A stretch of 64,000 nt of DNA from Trochalopteron elliotii. Lineage: Eukaryota; Chordata; Aves; Passeriformes; Leiothrichidae. Each line of letters begins with the position of its first letter. The first letter of the stretch is position 1. This document shows positions 24,321-37,400 of the stretch, one piece after another. The position numbers and the translations under genes were made by a program. The DNA lies in NCBI GenBank assembly GCA_024734555.1, contig JANPWX010000172.1, positions 2,438,640-2,502,639 of the forward strand. The letters are read 5' to 3'. The notes below the pieces were generated by a model. The model searched no databases. It saw only the letters and a list, made by a program, of their open reading frames with translations, and had not been told where the DNA came from.

Positions 24321-27300
24321 TACCCTCATTTTTCTCCTACACATGAAATTTATTGTATCATCAGATCTGACTAAAATTTACAGTTACCCGTAAAGTTATT
24401 TTGATATATTTGATTTTTTTTCATTGCATTGTGGAATAGAAAATGTGTTTATGTCTTTGTCCTATGAATAGTTTCACAGGAATTTAATCAATAAAGATTT
24501 TAACCAAGAAAGTTTGCAGTTCTTTTTTGACAGTCATCTCTTCAAATGCTTAATCATTTTGGCAAAAATAATTTTTCCTCCAGATAAATTTGCCTTTCAA
24601 AGCTCATATAGCTGCTGCTTACTCAGACAATCCAGTCCTGAGAATCATTTCATTTCATGTGCATGAGAATTCATATACATTTTCCCAACATGAATTAAAG
24701 TGCAGCCTTGCTGTGAAAGATTATTGTTTATGTGCCTTTTTTAAAAAGCAAAATGTAGCAAGTGCCCTGGGCTTCATTTGTAGTTTAGTTGACGTTGAAT
24801 TTTTTAAATTTTCTCAGCCTTTTTTATGTGGATATAGTTTCTGTTCTAAAATTAGACAGTGGAATGTTTTACATAGCATTTATGCTACAATTTAAAGGAT
24901 AAAATCAAAGGGAAGAAAGCTGTATAGCCCGTCTCAAATCCAGAATATTGTAATAGCTGTTGTTAAGGAAATGCATGCAGAAATGGTCCAAACAAGATTG
25001 CTTCCTGCCACCAGAAAGGCATATGCTTTAGCATGTACAGAATTATTTTTTGAAGATTTTAAATCAGGATAAGACCATGTATTACAGTTGTGATTAAAAA
25101 GAAAAGATAAAAGTTCATTGCTTGAGAATTCTTACACATATTTAAAACACACATTTTAAATATTATAATTTCAACTGTTATTTCTGTCTCCATTACTCAC
25201 ATGGGTAGGCATTTATTCCACAGGACTCAAAATCAATAGGACCAGCTGTATAATATTTTTTGAGTTGGGCTGTTGCCAGGATGCATATAAATATTTTATT
25301 CTGCTCAAAGCTTGGGGAAGGAGATGGAAGTAATAAGGCAATTTTGAGAGGGGTTATTTAGTTTATCAGTGACTCCAATCTTGGAAACTTCCTTTTCATA
25401 ACCAAAGATGGGAAATTCCTAGCTTTTTATTGGCCGAACTTGCAAAAAATCATAGCAGAGCAGTCAGGTTGCAATGCCACTTCACGAGCTGGCTTTGAGG
25501 AACAGGGAACAAAGAAAGAGCTGTCTATGGGGTTCTTTATACCCTTAAAGCATATGCACTGGATTTTATTCATTTTCTAATTATGGCTGCTCCTTTGAGA
25601 ATTTCTTTAAAATGTATCATTAAAAATATGTCTCAAGAAAAATGGTGCAGGCTTCATCTGAGACAGTGCTGTTCCTGACAATGTCTGCTTTGCCTTCAGC
25701 CCAGTTTGCTCTGCTGTTTTTGTTTTTATTTGCTATGATCAATACTTAAACAATACTCCAGGACATGCCTTTTTTTCCAAAGATTTAGAGATTTAAAATA
25801 GCCAGTTTGGTCTGAAGCTTAAAATAGATTGGGGCTTAGATCAGGGGTATTCTTCAGTGAACCAACATGGGAACAAAAGAGAAGCTAAGGGAGGTGGACA
25901 TGACCTACTGGCAAGGGGAGAAGAGAACATGGCTCTTAGGACAAGTGGTGTGATCACTCTGTGTGGCTGGTGATCACATGGCACTGATCCCATGTTTTCT
26001 GTCTGTCTAAGGCCCTCATCTGCCTGTCCTTCCTTCTTCTCCGAGCTTCCCAGCTAGTTTCATCCAAGTCTGAGAGAGGGATTAAGGTGTCAAATATATT
26101 AAGTTCTGTAAGTAATCCTGAAAATTATCAGTCATGTAAAGGAGGAAAATCCTATAACTACATCTGCATGAGCCCTCACTGGGACAGTCAGACACCAGGC
26201 TGTGCTGTAGGAGGCCTCATCTGTCCTGCAAGGAATTTCTGTTATCCACATGATGGGGGCTCACGGCTTGTCCTCATAAAAAACATTCAAGGGCATGCTT
26301 TTCTTCTGCCTTGAAGCTCCCAAATCACTGCATCATGCTGTATTTGATGCTGCAGCTTTCTTTTACCCAGCCATATTTTGTGGATGACTGTTAGTATATG
26401 TGGTCACTGTGCACTTTACCAAAGACAGCTGCAAAACTACCCAGGGAACTGATACTCTCTCTCTTTCACCTGTTAAATTATGCAACTAAATCAGCAGTGC
26501 CAGTGCCTCCTTGCTCTTCCATCATCTCATACCTAATATTAATTCTTGCTTGCTCAACAGTAAGTGCCAAACACCATATTTCTGTATGCTTACATATATC
26601 AGAATTGTTCATTTCTTTCAAGATCTTTTTTATCATGTTGTATTAGTAGAAGAGCACACATTCACATTAGTAGAGCTGAGAAAACTGATTTACAGTCTGC
26701 AAGATGAATGGAAATATTGCATCACCTAAAAGTGATGTTTTCACTGTGAAGTTACATCCTTCACCCTTAAAAAAGAGGGATCAACTTTGTATAATGGAGA
26801 TGTTTCATTTAGACACCAGTATCTGGGGCAGAGAGGTTTAGACCGTCTCTTCCCTGGAAAACTTAAAACAGTATTGAATAACAGATAAAATGTTTTCCCT
26901 GTTCTGGGAAAAGAAAAAATCATAAAACTTGGCATGAATTTGTCCATTTTTTCAGCTGTATCAAAGCTGCTTTTTGTAGTGAACGAACGTTTTCTTTGCA
27001 AATTTGAACCAGTTGTATTCAGAGATTCATTCTGTGTGAGTGTAGGGCCTTGATGGCATGGTATAGCAAGGCAAACCACTTGCTGTCATTATTGGGAATG
27101 ATAGCACATGGGAGCTCAACCCTGGTGGTAAGTTTGTGAAAGGAGGAGTGGTGCCTCAATGCACCAGACCCTGGATATCTCTCCTAGCCAGCCATGGGGA
27201 GGTCTCAGATAAGCCTGTCATCCTGACAGGGCAAATCAGTGCTGAAAAGGCTTTGCACTCCGTGGGGCTCGGTCTGCTTGATAGGACAGAGCCACCTCCT

Positions 27301-29080
27301 GATAAGCAGAACTGCTCTGCTCCCTTTGACTCTCCCAGGCCATTTTGTGTCTCATGGCCCCGGGGTGGGCCACCAGCAGGCCTGATCACACAATGGTGCT
27401 CATTCTGCCAATATTTTATATTGGAGTGGCTAGGCTGATGTGCTCCCTGCTCCTGATGTAGAAGGAGTATTGTACTACATTCATTTTATTGATTGTCAGT
27501 TATTCATATCAAAATTAAGCACCTTTGTCATAATAAAACTACACCTCTGTTGGCATGGGAAGGAGAGGGCGACTGTATCATATTTTCAGTGCTAATTTGG
27601 TTCAAGTGACACATTTTCTTTGTGGCCAAAATACTCTGTTCAATGCCAATACACTTCTGTTACTCAGTTCCCACTCAATATACCTCTTTAACTGGAAAAG
27701 CAGATCTTGAAACTGTGTCTCAATGTCTACAACTTGTTAAACATCTCAGGAAGCAGTAGTAATTAAACTGCAGATTTGAAAGGTTTGATTGGATAATTTC
27801 AGTAGAGAACATGGATTTGTAATCCTGTCTGCAAGCACAGGAGTAGTGAAAGATGCAGACTTCTGCACATCATCTGTTTAATGTTTGCCAATATTAAGAA
27901 TACTTTACATGTCTTGAAGTGGGGTACATTTCATTTCAAAAGGGCCTGATTAAGGTGATCGCTTTGACTTTTTTCTCAAACTGTTATCATAATTGTGAAT
28001 TATTTTCTAGAGTTTTGAACAGAAGTATTCCCAAAGGCAAGACAAATCAGTTGATGATGCTGCTAGAGAGGCTTTGCAGTCCTCCTCTTTTGAAGTTCCT
28101 AATGATGTGAGTTTCTCAGTATTTCAGTCCTGACTGCTGCTCACCCCATTCATTTAAAAGTTATGTAGATTGAAAATTATCCCTAGGCTTTTTTTTCCTT
28201 TGTGCTTGCTCCCAAGAACTGTGACCAGATGCAAACATGATGATGTGCCTGTGCATGCCACTGTTGCTTAACTGTAAGCAAAGCAAGAGAAAAGGCTGAT
28301 TTAGAAAATAAACCCAAGGTGCTTGATGAGTGAAATGTCAAGTAGATTCATGTCTGGCAAAGGACTCTTCCTTGTCCATCATCATCCAATCAATGACACT
28401 TGAACCTGGGTTGACCAGGTCACCACACCACCTCTGCTGAAAGCAAGGGGAAATTTATAGGTCACCTTTTTGAATGACAATTAGTACAAGAAGATATGGT
28501 AATCCTGCTGCCTTTCAAAGCATTATTGTTTTACCATGCTAAAGTCTCAGTGTACCATGCACAGCAGTACCTGCTCTCTGTGTTCTTTACATGAGGAGAA
28601 ACAAAAGACCTTTAGGAAACTGTCTCCCTAGTGGCTCTTGTCTGATTAGAAAGTCCTCAGGGGATTAGCAGTATGAATTTCACAGCTTGTCCCCCTAGTC
28701 CCTCCCACCCCTCTGCATTAAGGTTAGAAGGATGTGCTTAGATCAAATCGGAAGGAGATTAAAGGAAAAGAAACCCCAGAGCAATTCTCTTTTGCATTTG
28801 AATGAATATTTGTAGTCAATAGTCATTTACCATTGCTTTTAAAATATCCTTGAGTTTCAGTGAAACAAAGTTCAAATACTGCCATAAGACAGTAATATCT
28901 TATACCTCCATTTTAGATTGGTTATATCATTTACAGTTAATTTGTTATACTTGTACATATTTGCTGTTGAATGTAATCCTTCAATTTGCTCAAGTGATTT
29001 CATCAAGTCCCCAAGAAGATCAAAAGCTTTAAAGGTTTTGTTTGCATTTCCATGTAAGACCTACTACTTTCTTGCTGCAG

Positions 29081-29152
29081 AATAGCCTAGAGAGCATTCT
29101 TTAAACCCATGTTAACTGCCAACAGACAGAGCCTGCAGGGGACATCTTTGAG
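29081..29152 (+). other. Candidate 72-nt non-coding exon with strong splice sites
   Basis: The acceptor is CTACTACTTTCTTGCTGCAG ending at 29080. The donor is TTTGAG|GTGAGC at 29153, a near-consensus site. Spacing is typical of a vertebrate internal exon. All three frames contain a stop within the first eight codons, so if it is an exon it belongs to a non-coding RNA or an untranslated region. It is on the same strand as the other candidates. Confidence 0.25.
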
Positions 29153-31359
29153 GTGAGCACGATCAAACAGAAATAAATTTTAACCTTTTGTACAACAAAG
29201 TGAGGAAAAAAATCCAATTTCCCATGAAGCCCTCACTACATTGCCTGTGAAACCTATCTCACCAAAGATGGTCTTTAAAGGGGTGAATGATGCACATGGG
29301 TTTCCTTGGCAAGGACTTGTAAAGGATCTTTTTAAAAGCACATTGTGGTACTAAAGGGAAAAGATAGGAAAATGCTGTTCTAAGGTATACTCTTTTATAT
29401 CTGAATCTGTTACCAAATTGATGTAATAAGAGCTGGTCTCTACACTACTGTCATCATGTTAAATAATACCGTAAGTCAAACCACTGATTCTTCACAAAGG
29501 AAAAAATAATCCCACCTAATGCAAGCAGGGAGAGTGATGGCTGCAAGACTGATATGCAAGGGAAACCACGCTGGATTCATTTTTGCCCTCTTCTACAGAT
29601 GGATAATGTTATTTCTCTGGCTAGGTACAAATGAAAACCAAACTTAATTCAGCACACTTTGGAACTTAAATAACCAGATGGTGAAAAGGTAAAATGGAAG
29701 TGTAGATAATGGGGCAGAAGGTGCTCTGAGAGTGGATTTGGTTTTTGAGAGTGCTTGGCTTTCCATGTAGGCACTAGGTAAATTTGACATCTTTCAATGG
29801 GAACTGCTCAGTTGGAAGCACTGCGGTAGATCCAGGCTTCCTCCCTCTCTTTGTGTATTTTGTTATGGGAGAAATCCATGATTAAAGGAAACCTGTGGCA
29901 ACAATGCATGCAAATAGAAAGCCATTGTTCACTGCAGCCTTCCTAACTCGGATGTGTGAAGTCAGTGGCTTAAGTGCTTCACCCTATCCTGGGCCGAGCA
30001 TGTAGCCCAATGCGAAAAGCAAAAGTGAAGCAATGGTGCGGGGAGTGTTTAAAACAGAAGCTCACATGTGGCACTGTATCTGTGACTGACCAGAGACAGC
30101 TTGAGGCATCTGAGTGACTTGGGAAATGGAAAGGTCCCTATTTCTCCCATGGCTACCATGGAGACTGGCACAACTCCCTAACTTGCTGTGTAATTGCATG
30201 AACATTTTCCCTGGCAGGAGAGCCAGCTGAAGAGCTTTCTGCAGCTTTCTCCCTCTCCTCTCCTTCCCAGAGGTCAATGGTCTCTCAGTGATGCTGGTTT
30301 AGGGGGTTTTGATATCATGTCCTAAAGTGGATCAGTGCAATGACTGAAGGAGGTTGCTATTCTCTTTGATTTAATTTTTTAATAGTGCTTTTGGAAGTAT
30401 TTAATCTAAAACAACGCCCCGATTGACCATATAGCAAAATTGCTCTGACGGCTGCCCTTAAGCAACCTCTGCAGTGATGACCAGAGAGACAAAGAAGAAA
30501 ATTATCAACAAGACTGGAACCCTTCAAACCCCCTTTGCTGCCAGAGAAAAATGCTCCCCTTTCACATTCCTAAACTTAGTGTTTGCCTTTTACACCGGCT
30601 CTGCTGCAAACAGAGATCTGCCTACACATAACACCAGCAGTATGGCTTCCAGCGAGTGTGCAGGTCAGATAGGAAGCACGGCCCAGCAAACAAGTGCAAT
30701 CAATGCAGATTAATGATGCCTGCTTTCATTCATGTCTAGGTATTTCATTGATGTAGCTGATAGCCAATCTTTCTTGCTTTTATTTATGCAAGCCACATTT
30801 ATTTGGTTAGCTTTTGGTTGATTGATTTTGTACTTCTGCTTGTTTGGGTTTTGTTAGGCTTATTTCATTTCATGACAATATAGCTGATTTATTTCTGACA
30901 ACAGTAGCAATTTAATGCAAAACACTATTGAAAGCTTCATATAACTTATGTTTTTAATTTCTGCAAATACCACCTAGATGCTGTAGGCAAAGACACTATA
31001 TAAATCTTAAAGTTAAATAAATATTTACTGTACAAGTGACTTGTGTTAATGAATATTGCAGAAGGAGAAGAGCACATAGATTCACCAGGAAAGAACTGCA
31101 CAGAATAAAACATCTTACTTGGGTGAGGGCAGATTTGACACACGTTCAGGCTCCGCATGGTTTTATTTGCTCTATTAGGGTCACCTGTGTAGTGGTGTTC
31201 ACTGGCACTGTGTATGGGTGATGGTAGGACAGCCTTCACCAAAGGGGGATCAGCACAAAGGGTCCAGTTCACACCTTAAATAGAGACATACAGAATATGG
31301 CATGGAAGGAAACAGTGGGTAAAGTCCTCTCAGCAAAAACAATATAAAGACAAGCAGTT

Positions 31360-31373
31360 AAAAAAAAAAAAAA
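31360..31373. repeat. Poly-A run (14 A)
   Basis: An uninterrupted A run in the + strand. No polyadenylation signal, recognisable retroposed body or target-site duplication was noticed beside it, so a simple homopolymer is the plain reading. Confidence 0.7.
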
Positions 31374-31974
31374 GGTTGAAATAGAATACCAAAGATGCAG
31401 ATCTGCTTTCCTCATGAATGTTCCTGTTCACCAGTCTGTTGTCTGCAGTTTTATACTTCATTCTGCTCTGCAGTATCTTAAAACCTTCCAGAATTCAAGA
31501 GGAAAACTGATTGATGTATCTCTTCTTTCATCTTCATCACAAGAATGAAAAAAAAGGGTCCAAGCTGCTGGGTCTTGTTTTCATTGGTCTTGTTTCATAA
31601 CTTACAACCTGTGTGGCCAGTACCACAAAAAAAACCTATTGTTCCATTATCTTTATTTGAATTCTTTGTGTGACTTTTGTTGCATGGTTTATTTTCTCTT
31701 CCATTCAATTGCTTTATCTGCTAACAGTAATACACCTGAGTTTATGCAAATGATCACTAGTTTGAATTTTATTGCTTTACTTTATATCCCCTCAATTTAT
31801 CAGAATTTCTTCACTTCCTTGGTACATCCTTCCCCCTAATTGAAGAGATGAATAAAATGTTAACTCTATGGTTCTTTGCTGAGCCCTTTCATGTGATTTG
31901 AACTTTGAACAACAAGCAACGAAAACTGAAGCATTTTTTTTATGTGTACCATTCTCATACATGTGCCCCTGGGA

Positions 31975-32015
31975 TTTTTTTTTTTTTGGTTGCTAGGCTG
32001 GTTGGGTTTTTTTTT
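31975..32015. repeat. Two poly-T runs (13 T and 9 T)
   Basis: T runs at 31975-31987 and 32007-32015 flank a G/T-rich spacer. Another 10-T run followed by AG is at 32145-32156. T-rich tracts followed by AG can mimic splice acceptors; no matching donor was found. Confidence 0.65.
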
Positions 32016-35000
32016 GCTATTCTTGAAAATGTAGCAGGGTGGCTAAATTATTTTAAATTAATCACTGTAGTTTGAAGTCATCTCATGGTCAGTAGAATTG
32101 TACAGCTCATTATTTAATCTGGCAACACTCAAAAGCTATATTCCTTTTTTTTTTAGTTGTACGTGAAAGACTCAAAATGAAAGATTGTTCAATAACAATG
32201 CAAGTTGTAAGGTGCAAGGATTTTCATCTTTGAGAGCATTTCATGAGGTCTGTGTTCCAAGATCTTGCATTTCTGTTCTTAATTTAGTGGAACAAACAAT
32301 GATAAAGTATTTGTGAAGTCAGAGGGAGTCTAATCAGCAGTAGTAGTTCAAAGTATTCACTGCCACTGTCTCAGGCTGGAAGCTGGCTGTTGGGTGGGTG
32401 GTGAAATATCCCTTGGATAAAATTCAGCCTGTATCTGCATCTTTGATGTAGAACTTTTATGACTCCTGTGATGCTGAGTAACAAGCTTGATTTGCATTCC
32501 AAGGCACTCAGCCCTGCTGCTGATATCTCGAGTAGGAGTTCAAGCCCCATTGAAGGAATCTCACTTAACATCGTGTGAGCTTTAACATGCATTCCTTTTT
32601 CCTGTTGACCTGCTCTTGGGGGTTAAAGTTGAGTAGCTGAACTTTAGCTGCTGCCTAGATATGTGCTGAGTGTTTGATACATATTGTCATCGTAGGTCCA
32701 TAAGGAACAGTTGTGCACATTGTCTCTGAGGTTTTTTACACATGTTTTCTGATAAGTTATTGAGAATGCAAACACTTTTCAAATCTCCTTTACCAGATAC
32801 TAGTTGTAAAGGGTAAGTAATACTTGAAGCAAAGCTGAAGAACCATTTCCTGAAACTTTAGGAAGAACAAGTACCCCTTACATCTTTGCTTTTTTAAAAG
32901 TCAGGGTTCACAGTTATGTTTTAGAATTTTAAACTATGTAACGGATTTTTAAATTTATCTTCTGCACTATTTTGATTACAATGGCTAGATCAAAGGAATT
33001 TTCCACTCCTTCACATGTGTCAGTCCTGAGAATGACTCAGTATTAGTACAAAACACAGTTTACTGCTAAAGAGTCAAGCTAGTCAATTAACTACAGCAGT
33101 AGCACCCTGCAGCCCTGACCAGCACAGGTTATGTTGTTCTACAAATACATTGTGACATCCAGGCTTGCAGCATTTTCAGCTGTATTGATAAAATGTACAA
33201 AAGGACTGGGACACGCAAAGCAACACAAATAATACCAGGTATAAAATTCATACCAGGTGAAAACCTGTTATGAAGTGTGGTGAGAGAGAATATTTTGATG
33301 GTGACAGAGGCAGGAAGAAAGGAAATAAGATATTACTTTGCTACAGCTATGTCCCACTTAGGACCAAGCACTGAAAGGGATGAATCATTACTATCTACTA
33401 TATCCCAAGTAGTCAGCCTTCCTGGCAAATCTTAAGTGAAGCAATAACACATTGTATTAGAACTGGTACAAGAATTTAAAGACTTGATTAAATAATAACA
33501 GATATTTTCAAAAATCTTGGGAAAGGCAGGCCCAATTTCCTGAAAATCAGTAAGACCTCAGTGAATATCCCAGAACGGGGAACCAGCACAGCAACCTGTT
33601 AAATTAGCTGCCTTCATAATTGACCTCTTAATATTTATCACCTACAGTTATACCCACAGTTACTGAAGTCATTAATTACTACTACTGTCTTCACCTTCCA
33701 GGCCAGCTGAATCTTGGATGTTGGGAAGGGACAGTTGTTGATCCTGCTTCTCCAAACTCTTGCCCTGGGAACAAAAGAAAGGAACAGAGAGAGGAACTTC
33801 CTGTATCAGAAAAACTGAGAAAGTAGTAGTATCATGAACAATAGATGGAAAGGAAGATGCAGGAAACCTCAGTGTATTTTGCAGGCAGATAAATCTCAAA
33901 AGAGGGGCAAACTGGGGAGAGAGAGAGAACAAGCAGTCATGCTCTCAAGCATGCCCACACCCATCAGTAAAGTTCTCTGCAGATAGATGAAATACCACAG
34001 AGAGGGCCTGTCCATCTGAACACTACAAAGAGATGCAGCCTCTGTCTTGAAGAAATTTATGCCTGTAGTGATATAAGCTACCCTGGCATTCAGTGTCTCC
34101 CAGAACTGAGTTGATGTAATTAGCTTTTTCTAGGTGTGCAGCAATTTGTGCTTGAAGTGCTGTGTTTCATTTGAACCATTGCTGCTTATACATAGGGGGA
34201 AAATCTTATTCTAAGTGGTAGAGCACATAAAAGCCTGAAAGGAAGTGGAACTTCCCAGAATGTTATTCTCCCTTCTGCCAAGAAGCAATGCTGTAGGAGA
34301 TACAACATTTTCTTGAGTTGCTGAACATCCTGCCTCCTTCCTGAGACAGATCCATTCTCATTTAGACCAGTTTTCCACTGGTCTGGCTTAAATGGCTTCA
34401 GCAGTTATGCTGTAGTGGTACAGCATAAGAGCAGAGAATTTAGCTCACTGATCTCAGTATCTGGTGAAATCATTTAGCTGTTTTCATGCAGAGTCCATTA
34501 TAAGGAAGAGCTGGAGTATCAGGGGAGGGGGAGTTACTGTTTTTTTCTCCCTGTCAAGACCCTTCCTCTGCCCATACCTTGGATGTAATAAATTTATTCA
34601 AGGCAATGAGATGTTAAGTATGAAATCTAGTGAGCTTGTCTTTTGCTTCTGTTTGGTTAGATAGAACATGTAGCCAAGGAGAGGCTGGAAATGGGGTTGA
34701 AGTATCAGCTCTTTATTTTCCAGGCTTAAACCTGAATTCATTATGATCTGTGCAATTATATTTCTTACTTTTGTCCCCACATTAGGGAAGAAAATTTGGA
34801 CCCCATAAAGCCTATGGCAAGACAGTCCTTAATTTCACAGCTAGTGGTTTCTTCTTTTGTTTCTAATTACTAGTCAAACACCTGATGGAAATATTTTTTG
34901 TAATTCTTTCTTCTTATCCCTTTAGATACACACATATTGTCTCATCCCTCATCACTTAACATAGCACGGTAGAAAAAATTATGTAAACATGAAAATATAT

Positions 35001-36984
35001 ATTTTTGAGCTTACAGACAGAACAAGACTGGTAAGCAGAAATGCAAATATTCATTCAGTTTTCCTTTCTGGTGTTTACAGAAAGCTATGACTTCAACCAG
35101 CTTAAAGACACAGACACAAAAAGAAATCTAGGAGGTGTGCTATGAATATGTTAACATCAAATAACAATGGTGGAATTGGGTCTTCTCCTTTGAGTTTCAG
35201 GTGGATGATGGATGGTGCTCTTACTGTATTTCCAAGATAATTTTAAAAGTTCTTCTAGTCTTTGAAATAAGGAACTACATCTATTGCTTGTACTTTTGAT
35301 CATTAAAGGCTTATAATGTAGTCTGATTCTTCCTTCTTGCCTGTAAAAGAGCTTTTCCAAGCCAGACACTGAAGACTTCAACATATCTAGAAAGATATGG
35401 CAGCTTTTATGCTAAAAGAGGTATAAATCTTTCAACTCTGAGCATGCTTGTTTATTGATGTCCAGCTGTAGCCATTTTGCTTCAAATTTATCGATACAAC
35501 CCAGCTAAGTTACTCATTTATTACCTTTGGCAATCAAAAACACAGTAAAATCAATTTGTAGGGTCATCCATCCATCTGTGATTCTCACTGTTGCAAAGTT
35601 TTTGTGAGATTGTTGCCATTCTTCTACTGTCTACTTCTGTTGTGATGGTAACTATAAACCAATTTATGTTATGCCTGGACAAAGAATATGGAACAATAGG
35701 ACTCCAGTTCATCAAAGAGCTCATATACACCACAATATTCAAAATAATACTTTCTGATTTGTTTTTTTACTGACAAATGAAACTTTAGAGCTACTTACGC
35801 CAGAATTTTAAAAGGCCTTTATGAAATCTAAACACCTGTATCTTTCTTAAAGTTCAACCTGAATTTGAATATGCTTACTGTTAATCTAATTGCTACACCT
35901 CATTGTCTTCAATTCATCCTTTTCAATTTTTTCAATAAATACCTAAAGGTAATGAAAACAGGTCTGGTTTTAATCACCTTGTGTAGACATTTTAGAAGTA
36001 GTCCAAAAACCTCCAGAGGTCAGTGGAAAAGAGAATGACATCCACTTGTCTAACACAGCCTTTTCCAAACAGTGTAATATTCACATATTTTCTAGACTGT
36101 GAGTATGCTAGTTTAGTCTTGGGTATAGATAATCATTAAATTGTTGACTTTCATAGAGCAATATGTAATTTTATTTGTGGCAAATATGATTTCATGCCTT
36201 TGACTGAAATTTTGCATGCAAATGCAACGACAACATCCTTTTAATTATGTGGTAGGTTGTATCAATCAGATTGGCTTTGACACAGACTACAAGGGCTCCT
36301 AAAATGCAGCAAATATACCCATAATCCAAAAGAAAAATCCTTCTAAAATCTCATACAAAACACAACCTTGAGCAATAATAGCTTGAGAAAGGATTAGAAG
36401 AGTATAATGGAATGACTATGGTTTGTCATCCCAGGGTAGTCATAAGGACACCTGCAAATTCTGCACGTGGTTTCTAGTAGCTTCAGGCAGCCATTACAAA
36501 AACATCTGTACCAATCAGTGATCTTGAGACAACAGTCAGGGAACAAGACCATACCAGGAACAGTGTAACAATTTATCAGTAACACTAACAAATGTCCAGG
36601 GCTGGGAGCATACCCAGCAGTGCTCACACATCTAGCAACACATCATCTTTAAAAGCTCACCCAGAGGTAAAGCAAGACAATTCCAGCAGGAATTCGGTAT
36701 TGTCCAATGAAGTGCTACATTACAGAGTTCTAGTTTGAGGTTCATTGGAGAGGCAAAAGAGAGTTTTCTTTGCTTGCTGTCCACTGTAAGATGTTATTAA
36801 ATCTACCTATGTTATTAAGTCTACATATACAAGCACAATTTCTATCCATAATAAAAACTTGTATATCATCTAAAACAATTTCAGACTGAAAAGCTTTAGT
36901 CTTCATGGCATTTCTTTGAAAGTATTTTATAGACTGGGATTATTTTAGTATCTAATTTTTCTTAACATCTGTTTACTAATTTTA

Positions 36985-37400
36985 TAGGGCTGCTTGCCTC
37001 AATTAATACCATTTTTTTATTATTGGTTAATGTAATTGTGAATCCATCAAAAGAGGACAGACTTTACAATTATGCCCTAAAGGAAAGCTTTAAAATTGTG
37101 GGATTATATTATGCAAATAATTCAAAAATATTTTTAAGCCGGCATTACTTCAGCATTTAGATATTGGCTAAAGCAGCTTTAATATGCAAGACAGGATGTT
37201 AGGTGCTTAGCTGATCCAAATGCCAGTCTATAGATTTGAAAGACTAAAGATCACATCACTGGGAGGTTGACAGAAGTGACACTTTGCAAAGTGCCAATGA
37301 TTTATGCCAATGTCTTGCTTGATGATACTGTTATAGACAGCACTGTCATTACAAAGTCCCTAACGACTTCAGTCTACATTTATGGTGCACAAATTATAGG
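36985..37400. promoter_or_regulatory. Possible conserved non-coding element with octamer and palindrome
   Basis: The segment contains CAATTAATACC near 36999, a perfect octamer ATGCAAAT (37111-37118), several TAAT cores and a perfect 14-base palindrome CACTTTGCAAAGTG (37280-37293). No reading frame of note is present. The motif mix resembles vertebrate enhancers, but AT-rich DNA makes such motifs common. The call rests on motif density only. Confidence 0.18.
37280..37293. promoter_or_regulatory. Perfect 14-bp palindrome
   Basis: CACTTTGCAAAGTG equals its own reverse complement. The TGCAAAGT half resembles a nuclear-receptor (HNF4-type) half site. About four such palindromes are expected by chance in 64 kb, so significance is uncertain. 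Confidence 0.3.

Larger units (their letters stand above)
15943..29080. other. Gene-free AT-rich stretch
   Basis: I see no gene supported by sequence. Locally GC-richer islets (17600-18050, 21640-21860, 27130-27440) have several overlapping open frames on both strands, the pattern expected when stop codons are scarce by composition. A minus-strand donor-like ATG|GTAAGTG lies at about 17036-17041 inside a 95-codon minus open frame, without a strong acceptor. Simple repeats inside are listed separately. Confidence 0.55.
29153..36984. other. Gene-free AT-rich stretch
   Basis: No supported gene. It contains poly-A and poly-T tracts near 31.4-32.2 kb and a consensus-like donor AAAGG|GTAAGT at 32812 that lacks a convincing exon upstream. 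Confidence 0.55.

Noticed and set aside
32761..32817. Consensus-like donor AAAGG|GTAAGT as an exon end
   Set aside because: The nearest acceptor would leave only a 16-nt exon, and no better acceptor was found upstream.
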